64,000 bases of DNA from Cranoglanis bouderius (Eukaryota > Chordata > Actinopteri > Siluriformes > Cranoglanididae). The DNA is taken from assembly GCA_023630585.1 (NCBI GenBank), contig CM042558.1:17209300-17273299 (forward strand), read 5' to 3'. Positions 34,113 through 45,829 of the stretch are shown here, one piece after another. Below the pieces are notes generated by a model. It made no database searches, was not told where the DNA came from, and was given only the letters and a program-made list of their open reading frames with translations. Both the position numbers and the translations under genes were made by a program. Position 1 is the first letter of the stretch, and each line of letters starts with the position of its first letter.

Positions 34113-34421
34113 ATGAATTCGTAGGGGTGCCAATATTTATTTATTTTTGATAAACCTGTGTTTTGTTTGCAATTGTTTGATATCCATGAGAACAGAGTAT
34201 TTTTGTGATTTATTTTAACAGAAGATCAAAAGGTTCAACAATAAAGACAATTTTTCTCAGCCTTCTTTGCTCATATTTACCAAGTGTGCCAATATTAATG
34301 GAGGGTGCTGTACCTGGAGCTCATGATACATTCTTGTGTGAAAACGTCTTCACGTGTCTGAGTGTGATATTTTACACCAAATCACTCCAACACTCACCAC
34401 ACCATCATTAACATCCATCTA

Positions 34422-34680
34422 CATCTCTCTCTCTCTCTGTATCCGTCTCTCCCTCTTTCTGTCTCTCTCCCTCCATCCATCTGTATGTTGCTCTCTCTCC
34501 CCTTGTCCCTCTTTCTCCGTTTCCCCCTCTGTGTCTCTGTCTCACCCTGTCTCTCCCTCTTTCCGTCTCTCTCTCCAACTCTCTCCACCTCCCTCTGTCA
34601 CTCTTTCTCTATGCCTTTCTCCACCTCTGTCTGTCCCTCACTTTCTGTCTCCCTCACTTCGTCTCTGTCTTTCTCTCGTG
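34422..34680 (+). repeat. CT-rich polypyrimidine tract
   Basis: About 260 bases of TCTC/CCCT-rich sequence precede the candidate microexon at 34686. It could serve as an extended polypyrimidine tract and PTB-binding region. Its multi-phase Leu/Ser-rich frames are artefacts. Confidence 0.8.
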
Positions 34681-34685
34681 GTCAG

Positions 34686-34718
34686 AAGGAGTATTACGTG
34701 CAGTCGATGTGGAAAATG
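34686..34718 (+). other. Candidate in-frame 33-nt tafa1 microexon
   Basis: GTGGTCAG (acceptor AG 34684-34685) is followed by 33 bases and GTAGCT (34719). The length is divisible by three and phase 0 fits both neighbouring tafa1 exons. It would insert KEYYVQSMWKM between KTTR and IHPRT. If the donor is not used, the frame runs on VAYCC and stops, giving an alternative tail. The following intron would be only 72 bases. The acceptor context is strong because of the long CT tract; the donor is mediocre. This is inference from signals alone. Confidence 0.35.
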
Positions 34719-34790
34719 GTAGCTTACTGTTGAATTTTATTTAATTCTTTCTTCCTCTCTCTCTCTCCCTCTCTCTCTCTCTCTCTCCAG

Positions 34791-34808
34791 ATTCATCCTC
34801 GGACTTAA
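34791..34808 (+). CDS. tafa1: tafa1 terminal coding exon (IHPRT stop)
   Basis: After a long CT tract and CCAG, the sequence reads ATT CAT CCT CGG ACT TAA, encoding IHPRT and the stop codon at 34806-34808. This is the characteristic C-terminus of TAFA1 and joins in phase 0 to KTTR at 26294. Only 18 coding bases are present, too short to be found by length. The match to the known C-terminal pentapeptide, together with the splice signal and phase, makes the call firm. The 3' UTR follows directly. Confidence 0.93.
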   Translation: MHPRT

Positions 34809-35645
34809 CCCACAGCTCCCATGCAGCTGCGCTCGAGCGTCCCCTCTGTCCCAACGGACTAAACCATTCCATCAAAGGGCAGTTTAAACGGATTAGCTGT
34901 GAAATGAGGACATAAAACATGCTCACACTGACGACGTGCCAAGGATGTTTTGTTTTGGGGATTTGTTTTGTTTTTTTGGACAAGCGGATGAGCTGATCTG
35001 GACTCTTCTCAAAACGACCGGGACTGATCTCTGACATGTTCTTCCCTCCAAAATCTAAACCCCCCCACAATCCACACCCCACACACCCTGCATAACCTCA
35101 TATGAAGATGTTTCTCCAGCAAAATGGGCGTTTTGGATCAGTGACTGTAACAGAGCAAATGGATTACAGACGTAACGCCTGTCTCTTGTCCTGCTGATTA
35201 TTATGGGAGTCGAGCTCTCATGGCATGCTTGCTTCGTCTGGACTTCAGGAGCGTGTAGCCTGACTTCAGAACCCTCACTGAGCCAGCAAACATCCACAAC
35301 CACCACCACACTTACAGCACATAAACACACATCCAGGGTCGTAGGTCAAACCCCAGTGCGGTCTCTTTTTTTTTTTTCTCCGTCAGCATGCTCGATGTAC
35401 TTTGTGGGAGCTTTTATTCGTATTCTGTACATGTGTGTATATATCTACATATACATATAAAAAAAAGAGAAGTTGTATGATCTAATATGCTAAAGAAGTG
35501 TTCACATGGTTCAGGAGAGTGTGTGACTGTGCTCGTGTTTCCTTATGGGATTCCTTAAGTGCCGGTACGCAAAAAAAAACAAAAAACAAGCAGAAAGCCC
35601 AGTGAAGCCCAGTTTTATTTTAAAATAAAAGTGGTATGTAATGTG
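34809..35645 (+). other. tafa1: tafa1 3' UTR (end uncertain)
   Basis: No further open frame follows the stop. The region contains a CCCCCCACAATCC stretch, a CCACCACCAC run and (TA)n-like sequence near 35440. Its end is set tentatively just after the AATAAA at 35624; the true cleavage site cannot be read from sequence alone. Confidence 0.5.
35624..35629 (+). terminator. Candidate polyadenylation signal AATAAA
   Basis: The first canonical hexamer after the tafa1 stop, in TTTTAAAATAAAAGTGG and followed by a GT-rich stretch (GGTATGTAATGTGTAG), as expected for a cleavage signal. Confidence 0.45.
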
Positions 35646-35649
35646 TAGA

Positions 35650-38090
35650 TATTTGCAATTCTGCTTCAACACAGTTCGTGTCTGCTACACAGCTAATCAG
35701 CTAATGTGCTAATAACATGCTAATGTATGGGCTTGACTGATGGAAAAACGAACCCTGTCCTTGGCTCGGTCTCCGAGTTTGGGAATAGTCATAGACCTGA
35801 TAGTGCTAGTGTGTGTCACATACACTCCATGCTAGAAAGTATCGAGCCGGTTTAAATTTTTCAGAAAAAGTTAGAAATGAATGAATGGCAGATGCGGAAT
35901 TACAGTAGGTGTTGTTAGATACACACACACACACACACACACATCCATCCTGGTCAGAATCTGATCAGAATTAAAGAGAACAACAAGAGTTTCTTACATT
36001 TTGTGCTTCTCTTCATTTGTCTTTAACTTTTTGTAATCTGTTCATATATTTTATTATGTAAGGGTTTAAAGCAGGGGTGTCCATATTTTTATTTATATAT
36101 ATATATATATATGGATCATAAAAGTAGTTATTTTATTTTTCAACTATTAACATTTTGCCGATTCTGCAAGGCGTATGTAAACTTATGACTTGTAAATTGT
36201 ATGTTTGAGCAATTGGATGCTGTTTGAGGCACATAATGTATTTTATTACGATCAGACTTCATAATCAGACCTTCATGAGTTGTTATTTGTTCCACGATAG
36301 CTGCGTAGCTTCAGCTGACAACGACCGAAGCAACTGCTCGACATGGCTGAATACATTTAGAGGTGAAACTGTGGACGTTTTTCCCCTGGCTTTCAATTTC
36401 ATTTGATCTGGACAGCACTCTAACACAGAGTGACACAGAGTCACAAAGCAGCTTTACAGAAATCTGGATGTAGTGTTATAATTCGGTCCCTAATGAACAA
36501 ACCAGAGGCGACGGAGGTGAGGAAGAAACGCTGAGAGGAACTCAGAAGGGAACCCGTTCAGTTCTGAGGGCCAACAGATAAATCTTTACTCTTGTACAAA
36601 CTGTATGAGCATCAGTGTTTATGATTACAGCAGCAGCTTTTAAGTCTACGAGTCTACAGCATGCAGGTAAGATTGAATAAAGGGTGAGACATATGAGAGA
36701 TATGTTCTTGTTGAATTTCACACAACTGACCGCACAATAGACACAAAAGCATAAAAAAAAAGCTTAAAAGTTGTGTTAATTCTTCTGAATTTATGCCACC
36801 ATGTTCTGTTTTGTTCTGTCAAATCCTCACAACGAAAATCACTAAAGTTCCATCACAATCTCAATTATACTCTCCGGCGCTCGCATTCCTGTTAAATTGA
36901 ATCATAACACAGCGTTTTGCGAAGCCGACAGTCAATTCCCAACAGCTACTAGACGTTCCAGCATTGTGGACCACACACATACATCACGAGTGGATCGTTA
37001 ATTTACGCACCCCTCTATACAGCGCGTTTCCTTTACCGCCGTTGCTCATTCGGGCTGCGTATTCAATTAGGAAGCAGCCTTTCAGCGGCGGGGGTGAAAA
37101 ATAACCCTGCTGCTTTTCACAATAAAGCTCGCCGCTTGCTGTGGTTACTCACGTCTGCGCTCGCTCGTCCCACTTCAGCGCACTTTCATTTAATCATCTG
37201 ATACGAGGGAGAGCACGAAGGCGGCCACGGAGAAAACATGATCTACAGCCGCGTCGATGTTGAACTACGCATCTTCAGCATTTTGTTAGTTTTGCTCAAC
37301 TAAATTTTACTTATGATTGATTTAAAAGAGCACCGAGATGTCCTCCAGGCCATGAGGAAATCCTCGCAGGCGTTCAGACTGACACAACCCTTATAGTTGA
37401 TTACCCTTAACACGTCCTCCATCGGTTCGGCTTCTCGGGCCGCTTTAGTGCAGCGAGCGGAGGAGGAGAAAGACGTCCGTTCCCTCTCGTAGCAGGTGAA
37501 GAACGGCGACGGCGTGCTGCGATGGAGGATTCGGAGAAACCGCTGCTTCTGCACTGATAACAGAATTCATTTACCTCCCACTGCATCATTACCATCACAG
37601 TGAGGAAACTTCAAATGAGTTCTCGAGCAACACCAGGAGTTTATTTCCAGCTTTTAGTGGAGGAAAAAAAGAAAAACAGGTTGACGGACGTGCTCCATTC
37701 CGGCATTTGATAATCAACCAGTAATATAGGAAATTTGTATTATTAGATTTGTCACGTTTACACAATATATTACTGCAGAAAACATTTTGTACATTTCTTA
37801 GCATCTACGCATAACAGGTCAGGGTTTTGTTTTTTTTTTTTGCTCAGTTTAAAGCTCCATGAGGGTTCTTATCAATTACTCACCCTCCTCTAGCATTAAA
37901 AGTGATGTGGTATGTTCTTATAATCTACCACTAAACAAGAAATCACAGGTTTATATACAATAATCTGAGCTCTGGGTGTTGAAACCTAGAATATACATGT
38001 ATATAAGACATCTATAACATAGTATATACATGTTATTACAAGGTTATAACTACACAGGAGTGCTACATAGCATCAGTAGTCATAAGTAAG
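35650..38090. other. Downstream intergenic sequence, no gene seen
   Basis: Contains an (AC)n run at 35922-35942, an (AT)n run at 36096-36112 and mostly unique sequence. The block 36860-37300 is repeat-free, with words such as CGTATTCAATTAGGAAGC, and could be conserved non-coding DNA. No exon-like open frame is convincing. Confidence 0.5.
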
Positions 38091-38094
38091 GAAT

Positions 38095-38720
38095 AAAGCA
38101 TGAGGTTCTATCGTGCTGTTATAGGACAATAATCAGCAACAACAGCATGGTGTAATGAAGAGAAGTTACTGTTGATTATTTTCCTATAACATTACAACCT
38201 TAACTGTTTTATTCCTTGTATATCAGAATATGCCAATATTCCACTGATTACAATTTTTATTAATTAAAGGACGACACGTCGTACTTTTGATCTGTTTATA
38301 GTTACATTTAATGTCGTGGAACGTCCATGAAACAAGTTTCTGTTCTCACTTACGTTACAGCAGCTATACAACCTCTTGATTTAAATAAGAGAAGGAAAAA
38401 AAAAAAAAAAACGCAGCTTGTCATGTTACGGACAAACCGCATAGTGTAAACTCTTCTGCCCTGAAGGTGTCGGTAAGTTACAGCTTTACCTCCGAGTGTT
38501 ACAAAGCGCTGACACTGGAGACTCCTTCCATAAATGATTCTCTCCTCACAGAAAACTACTCCTGTGTTTTAATCTGTGTATCTGAGTGTCAGCCATACAA
38601 TAAAAACCATGGTCAGAGCAGCTGTTAGAGAAAATTAATCACCTTCTGACCAATCAGAGTCGAGATTTTCAACAGCACTGCGGTGTAATGTCAGTTAAGG
38701 GACCATTACATACTAGTGAA
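38095..38720. repeat. Palindromic dispersed repeat, copy E
   Basis: The copy is nearly complete. It has TATAGGACAATAATCAGCAA, CATGGTGTAATGAAGAGAAG, TTATAGTTACATTTAATGTC, GTGGAACGTCC, GTTACAAAGCGCTGACACTG, GAGACTCCTTCCATAAATGA and CTTCTGACCAATCAGAGTCG with a GCGGTGTAATG right end. It carries an A run at 38394-38410. Confidence 0.75.
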
Positions 38721-40079
38721 GTCTTAAGTAAGGGTACAAAGACTAAAAGGTGCGTCCCAATTCACGTACTCGCCGTTTTGTAGTATAAATAGTAGTGTGC
38801 GAGTAGTGTGTTCACACTGAATAGAAAAAGTACACTTTAAATATCCGGATGATGCACTTAATTAAAAGTTAAATAAATAATTCCAAAGTGTGGAATGTTG
38901 GACACTTCATGCACGCAGCTTTAATTACGTAGGGGAGGGGGAGGGGCTATCAGACTCCGATGTTGAATGGAAAAAAATAACCTTATAAAATTCATACACT
39001 ACACAGTTGAGTACATAGTGTATAGTGCGTCATTTGGGACAGAGCTTAAGCCTGCTCCGAGCGCATGCCTCACTTTTTCGTACAACTTAAATTGTGCGAA
39101 TTATTACAAATTACAAATCTGCGAGTGTGTTGAACACGAGTTAATAGCTAAACGTAACAGTAAATCAAAAAAGAGCACACAGACAAGTTAGGGAAAAAGT
39201 TCTCTTGGAAAATACTGTGATGATACGTGACACGGGCTCAGGATGTGTAGTTAAAGCTGCACATGAACGTCTCAGTGTCAACGTTGATTGAGGAATTCTT
39301 TCATAAAGAGACATCAACCCACGTGTTCAGTCTTTTGAGTCTGTGAGATTTGGAGTAATTATGCTGAGATTTAATGACAACAACAAACAAGCTGCATCGA
39401 GCTGTAACACAAACGGCGAGCACAAAAGCGTGTGTACCCCATGAATAAATAAATAGCAACATCACTCAGGCCTGCGTGAATCGTTCGCTTGTTTTGGGAG
39501 TAAATGGGTGAGTTACAGCTTCCACGCGGCATCGAAACACAAGCCTTCACAAAGAGGAATTCAGCTATTCATTCGATTATCGTTTCTATTTCAGAACTTT
39601 GTCTAGAAACGGCAGTGAGGCACGGGTCTCCCGCTTGAAAAATTCATTCATAGACGATATACCGAACACAAACTGCAACCTGTTGATTTTTGTACAACTG
39701 TGTGAGGAGAAAAACAAAGTCTGTTGAAAAACATTTAAAAGATGGTCTGAAAACTGCATCAGACATTCGCTTAAATAGTGTCTGGGTCATGGAGTGAAGT
39801 TATTATGAAGCATGACTTAATCAAATTCGTCTGCACATTATGTGAGAGGAATTCTAATGAATTCAAATGTAATTTTGAAGGATTTGATATAAATAAAGTT
39901 GTAAGAAAATCTGCTAACAGCCATATGTCATATTTAGTGTAAAGTTTGGTTTTCAAACCCAAACTAAATATCGCATGAAGAGAGAGAAGAAAAAAAAAAA
40001 AAGTGGGATTCAGTCCACTTTTAACTGCAGTGTATTATAGTGCAGTTGTGTTATACTGTAAATCATCTTTTCCTTTCAC

Positions 40080-40440
40080 CTGTTCCCTTCAGGGGTCGCC
40101 ACAGCGAATCATCTGCCTCCATCTAGCCCTATCCCCTGCATCCTCTTCTCTCAGACCGACTACCTTCATGTCCTCCTTCACTACATCCATAAACCTCCTC
40201 TTTGGTCTTCTGCCTGGCAGCTCTAACCTCAGCATCCTTTTACCGATATATTCACTCTCCCTCCTCTGAACATGTCCAAACCATCTCAACCTGGCCTCTC
40301 TAACTTTGTCTCCAAAACATCTCACATGTGCTGTCCCCCTGATGTACTCATTCCTGATCCTATCCATCCTCGTCACTCCCAAAGAGAACCTCAACATCTT
40401 TAGCTCTGCTACCTCTAACTCTTCCTCCTGTTTTTTCCTC
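40080..40440 (-). pseudogene. LINE reverse-transcriptase C-terminal fragment
   Basis: On the minus strand from about 40397 to 40089 an open frame reads MLRFSLGVTRMDRIRNEYIR and later RWFGHVQRRESEYIGKRMLR, then RRFMDVVKEDMKVVGLREED and ends RWRQMIRCGDP. The GHVQRR..RRML..PGRRP..D..K pattern is the C-terminal tail of non-LTR retrotransposon polyproteins found in many animals. Only this 3' tail remains, as expected for 5'-truncated LINE copies. The exact clade (RTE-like is my best guess) is uncertain. Confidence 0.8.
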
Positions 40441-40598
40441 AGTGCAACTGTTAACTACAGTGTTATACTGTAAATACAGTGTGTATTTATGCAAATCATT
40501 ATGGAAATATGTAACTGGGACATCACGGAGGAACAAGAAATTACACACCAGGGGAGCTGTGTTTCACCTTCTAAACCAGACACACACACCTCATGATA

Positions 40599-40624
40599 GT
40601 AAAAAAAAAAAAAAAAAAAAAAAG
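40599..40624. repeat. Poly-A tract
   Basis: About 24 A residues follow GATAGT. It may be a retroposon tail, though no body is recognised. Confidence 0.6.
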
Positions 40625-41509
40625 TTCAGATCATCTCTTAAAGAGACACAAAAGGACACACTGTCTCCCCAAAGTACGCTGCTTTACTGTACTGTACATG
40701 CTGTAAACACTGAGAAGCCAAATCGCTCTTTTATTTACTGAGTGCTGAGTGAAAAAACACCGTCAGTACGTTCTATGACATTTCCATCTGAGCATTGGAC
40801 AAAACAAAGATCTCCAAAAATCACAAAATGATGGGGAATAAACAGAACAAGTAGAACTTGATGGGATGCCTCCACCGCCAACCAGTCTAGTCCTTCTTGT
40901 TACCAATTTGTATCCCTTTAAGTAGCCTTAAATTAGTATGTTGGGATTGATGCCAAAATGTAAAATCAGCTCATCTGGTGGTAGCGAGGATAAGTCTGTC
41001 CAAATTCTACATTTCACCACTTATTTTTGAGAGATTGCACTAATGAGAATTTCCTACTGATGATTGTAGACGGCCAGAAAATAGGAAGCTATTAGAGAAA
41101 AACTATTTCGGACATTTGACCTTGCTGTGACCTTGACCCTGTCTGGATCGATTCCAAAATCTAATCGGTTCATCCTCTTGTTACGATGATAATTCCATAT
41201 AAATCCTGCAAACATTAAACCATCATATTCGTTCTTGAGATATTGCGCTATAACGAGAGTCTCGGATGGACGCACAGACAAGTCACAGACGCATTTTGTA
41301 AAAACTGACTTAAAAATATGCCTGCTGTTTTACACTTTACCTACATGCATCTTTTCTAGGAGTTTGCTACAGAAGAAAATAGATTGAGCATAAAAAGTGG
41401 ACCATTATAATGAGAACTAAAGCCAGAAGGAGGACACGCTGTATTTGTGGCAAAATATCATGATCGTAGCTTTTGATAAATAAACTCAGGATCCGATGAG
41501 GAATCAATA

Positions 41510-41985
41510 AAACATGACTGGGTGTGCTGTTACAGAAAAATAACCAATGCTAACACTTTATTTATTTATTATAGTGTTATTTAACGTAGTATTTACAAGG
41601 TATGTCATGGAACGTCTGCAAAACAAGTTAGTTCCTGGTCTCACTTATGTTATAGCAGCTATAAACAGTCCTTCCCTCACTAGCTTCTCTTTTTAAGTTA
41701 ATATAACCAAAAAAACAACAACAACAAAAACGCAGCTTGTTACAGAGAAACTGTGTAAAAAGTGTCAAATCTTTGGTCCTGAAGATGTCGGAAAATTTAA
41801 AGTTACAGCTTTACCACTGACCATTACAGAGCGCTGACACTGGAGACTCTCCTTACAGAAAACATCAGCGTATCGATGATTACACACATTTTTGCCCAGC
41901 ATACAAGACCCTGTGTACTTACTGACCAATCAGAATCGAGCATTAAATAACACTGTGGTGTAACGTGAGGTCAAAAACTTGCTCA
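41510..41985. repeat. Palindromic dispersed repeat, copy F
   Basis: The copy includes GGGTGTGCTGTTACAGAAAA, TCATGGAACGTCTGCAAAAC, CATTACAGAGCGCTGACACT, GGAGACTCTCCTTACAG and CTGACCAATCAGAATCGAGC with CTGTGGTGTAACG. Orientation is the same as copy E. Confidence 0.75.
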
Positions 41986-41999
41986 TCCTATAATAATTC

Positions 42000-42830
42000 G
42001 AAACAATCGCTGAGACATGCTTATACTTAAAAAGACAATATTTAATATTATTTTGTAATGTGTGATAAGAAGTTTTTCTAGAAGTGATCTGATTTTGGAC
42101 ACGGTGGGTTTTTTTTTTTTAAGTGGTGGCCATCTCTCAGATGTTCAAACTACAAACCATTAAAATTCTAATGAAATCTCCACTTCCAGCCTGTGCCGTA
42201 TCACACCACCCGGGGTACAGTGTTTTTGTAGAACAGCCCGAATCACGACGTATCATGGTATCTTGTTGCCAGGATATATTAAAATAAGCACCATGTCAGT
42301 GGATCTGTAATTTGGTACCAATTCAACAACGAAATTCTGCAGCAAACCCAAGCAATTCGTGATGATCTACAAGTGGTACATAATATACGCAGATTTTTCT
42401 GTTTATCTACAACAACCGTTTGCTGCCAGCGCCACACTTTATGTCCCTTCACCTGCTAGACGGCATAAAATTCACTTCGAAAATCTGGTCTTTTATTTCC
42501 ATGCATTCAGTTTCATTGAGTGAGAGACTTTCGCAGATGTCCCCACTTACAGTAATTCAGTACCACATCTGTGTGAGTGTGTGTGACAATAACCTCTTCG
42601 TTAACTGCTAAAGGAGCGGTTCATCCTTAATATGAGCAGTGAGTTCATAACACGAGTGCTTCCTGTTTTCATCCTCACTAACTTCCACTCACTGTCAGCA
42701 TCAGGACTGAGGACTGAGGGAGCAGCTCCTTTAAGATGCGTCACTTCATAAGAACACTTCAGTCTTAATCTTCCTCATCATCAGACAGCTCCACCCCGAT
42801 CCCTCCACTCTGCCCAAATAATTTGCGTAG
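42000..42830. other. Intergenic, no gene seen
   Basis: Unique sequence with a T run at 42111-42120. No supported exon or repeat family. Confidence 0.5.
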
Positions 42831-42834
42831 CAAA

Positions 42835-43080
42835 TTCCAAGAGTAAGAGTCAGAAGAAGGCTATAATTACCGGGGACGATTGCGGCATCTAATAAGAGAT
42901 GTAATTAAGAAAACGAATAAGGTGCCAATCCCCTTTCACAGCACCGTCACAGAGATGATTAATCACTCGCCCAGCTAATTTGATTTGCGACAAGGAAAGG
43001 GGCGACCTGGGAAGTCATCCCTATGCAGAAAAAGAGCAAACCCAAGAGCATGGGACATTAATAAAACATAATGAGGTACC
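42835..43080. promoter_or_regulatory. Candidate conserved enhancer-like element
   Basis: The segment is free of simple repeats and rich in homeodomain cores, e.g. GGCTATAATTACCGG, GATGTAATTAAGAAAACG, GATGATTAATCACTCG and CAGCTAATTTGATTTGC. It is flanked by low-complexity sequence on the right. This texture is typical of vertebrate conserved non-coding elements near neural genes. No alignment could be made. Confidence 0.35.
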
Positions 43081-43108
43081 CGAGTGAGAAAAGCTAATGT
43101 CTGACTGT

Positions 43109-43110
<2 letters not shown>

Positions 43111-43150
<40 letters not shown>
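43111..43150. repeat. (GT)20 microsatellite
   Basis: Uninterrupted GT array in intergenic sequence. Confidence 0.95.
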
Positions 43151-43151
<1 letters not shown>

Positions 43152-43449
43152 ACACTATTCTGATCTGACTGATCATGTGATCTTAGATGACTCATGAGTG
43201 ACTGTAAAGCACATCGTTTCCCATCACATGATCTCCACTTCTCTGTACGGCTCACTACAAATTTCTCAGTGGTGCAGTAAAGTGCAAAGTCTTGAGCTAC
43301 TCTAAACCATTTTAGAATCAAGAATGCATACGTTTTTCATGTGATTAGGACAGTGAGCTTGTGCAAAGTGAATATGTGACTGTAGAGAGATCAATCTCCA
43401 GTGATCAATGTGTCTTCTGTCTCAGTCCCAGCAAAACTTGCACAGAACA

Positions 43450-45810
43450 TTCATTCATCAATCCACCCACTCATCCACCCACCCACTCACTCACTCATCC
43501 ATCCACCCACTCATCCATCCATCCTCTTATTCAATCATCCATCCACCCACTCATCCATCCATCCTCTTATTCAATCATCCATCCACCCACTCATCCATCC
43601 ATCCTCTTATTCAATCATCCATCCACCCACTCATCCATCCACCCACCCCATCATTCAGCCACCCATTCATCCATCCACCCACTTATCCATCCATCCATCC
43701 ATCCATCCTCTCAATCATTCATCCACCCACTCATCCCATCATCCACACACCCCATCATTCAGCCACCCATTCATCCATCCACCTTCTCATTCATCCACCC
43801 ACTCATCCCATCATCCATACACCCACCCACTCATCCATCCACACACTCATTCAATCATCCATCCACCCACTTATTCAATCATTCATCCACCCATCCCATT
43901 ATCCATCCATCCAATCATCCACCTACCCACTGATCCATCCACACACCCATCCATCCACCCACTCATTCATCCATCCACTGATCCATCCACACATTCACAC
44001 ACTCATCCATCCACCCACTCATCTAATCATCAACTAGATCATCCATCCACCCACCCACCCATTCATCCATCCATCCACAGACCCATCCACCCACCCACTC
44101 ATCCATCTATCCATCCACTCATCCACCCACAGACCCACACGCTCATCCATCCACTCATCCACCCACCCGCTCATCCATCCAACCATCCACCCACCCGCTC
44201 ATCCATCCAACCATCCACCCACATGCCCATCCATCCATCCATCCACCCATCCATCCATCCATCCACCCACTCATCCACCCACTCATCCATCCATCCACAC
44301 ACCCACACACTCATCCATCCACCCACTTATCCATCCACACACCCACACGCTCATCCATCCACACACCCATACACTCATCCATCCACACACCCATACACTC
44401 ATCCATGCACACACCCATACACTCATCCATGCACCCACTCATCCATCCATCCACACACCCACCCGCCCATCCACTCATCCATCCACACACCCACTCATCC
44501 ATCCATCCATACATCCACCCATCCATCCACACACCCATCCATCCATCCACACACCCATCCATTCAATCATTAATCCACCCATTCATCCATCCACCCACTT
44601 ATCCATCCATCCACACACCCACACGCTCATCCATCCACCCACTTATCCATCCATCCACCCACCCACACGCTCATCCATCCACCCACTCATCCACCCACAC
44701 ACCCATACACTCATCCATCCACACACCCATACACTCATCCATCCATACACTCATCCATCCACACACCCACCCGCCCGCCCATCCACCCACTCACTCATCC
44801 ATCTATCCATCCATCCACTCATCCACCCACCCAGTCATCCATCCATCCACTCATCCATTCAATCATCAATCCACCCATTCACCCACTTATCCATCCATCC
44901 ACCCACCCACCCATCCACTCATCCATCCACCCATCCATCCACCCACCCACCCACCCACCCATCCACTCATCCATCCACACACCCACCCGCCCATCCATCC
45001 ACTCATCCACCACCCAGTCATCCATTCAATCATCAATCCACCCATTCATCCATCCATCCACTCATCCATTCAATCATCAATCCACCCATTCACCCACTTA
45101 TCCATCCATCCACCCACCCACCCATACACTCATCCACCCACCCATACACTCATCCACCCGCCCATCCATCCACTCATCCACCCACCCAGTCATCCATTCA
45201 ATCATCAATCCACCCATTCATCCATCCATCCACTCATTCATTCAATCATCAATCCACCCATTCACCCACTTATCCATCCATCCACCCACCCATACACTCA
45301 TCCACCCATCCACTCATCCATCCATCCACCCACCCATCCACTCATCCATCCATCCACCCACCCATACACTCATCCATCCATCCACCCACCCATACACTCA
45401 TCCATCCATCCACCCACCCATACACTCATCCACCCATCCACCCACCCATACACTCATCCATCCATACGCTCATCCACTGACCCATTCACTTACCCATCCG
45501 CCCACCCACTCACTCATCCATCCGTCCATCCATCCCCTCATCCACCCACACGCTCATCCACCCACCCACTCATCCATCCATCCACTCATACACCTACCCA
45601 CTCATCCACCCACCCACGCACTCATCCATCCATCCACTCATCCATCCATCCATCCATCCACTCATCCATCCACTCATTCAATCATTAATCCATCCATCCA
45701 CTCATCCACCCACTCAACTAATCATCAACTAGCTCACCCATCCACCCACTCATCCATCCACCCACTCATCTAATCATCAACTAGCTCATCCATCCACCCA
45801 CTCATCTAGA
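43450..45810. repeat. 2.35-kb TCCA/CCCA tetranucleotide array
   Basis: The + strand is built of ATCC, ACCC, ACTC, TTCA and ACAC units with almost no G. Because the unit is four bases and contains no stop triplet in any phase, several frames stay open for hundreds of codons (for example 43401-44573 and 44405-45688) and would read His/Pro/Ser/Ile repeats. Higher-order variants such as TCCTCTTATTCAATCATCCA (43520-43620) and CCCATTCAATCATCAATCC (44850-45260) show local unit amplification. This is satellite-like, not coding. Confidence 0.95.
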
Positions 45811-45829
45811 TAGAAGTACATACTATAAA

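Larger units (their letters stand above)
32271..34310 (-). mobile_element. Composite Tc1-like element with two insertions
   Basis: Outer ends CAGCACCCTCCTCTAATATT and the inverse of AATATTAATGGAGGGTGCTG are inverted repeats. They are flanked by TA (32269-32270 and 34311-34312). The outer repeats continue for about 200 bp (AAATATGAGCAAAGGAGGCTG and its inverse near 34250). The transposase is on the minus strand and broken. A foreign segment at about 32686-33070 replaces its C-terminal half, and a 200-bp retroposon-like piece lies at 33913-34112. Confidence 0.9.

Noticed and set aside
43361..45688. Open frames of 190, 390, 209 and 427 codons
   Set aside because: They read the TCCA/CCCA array; a four-base unit without stop triplets keeps all phases open. 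Composition is only His, Pro, Ser, Thr, Ile.
43450..45810. CRISPR array or telomeric repeat
   Set aside because: There is no repeat-spacer layout and the unit is not TTAGGG; it is a simple tetranucleotide array.
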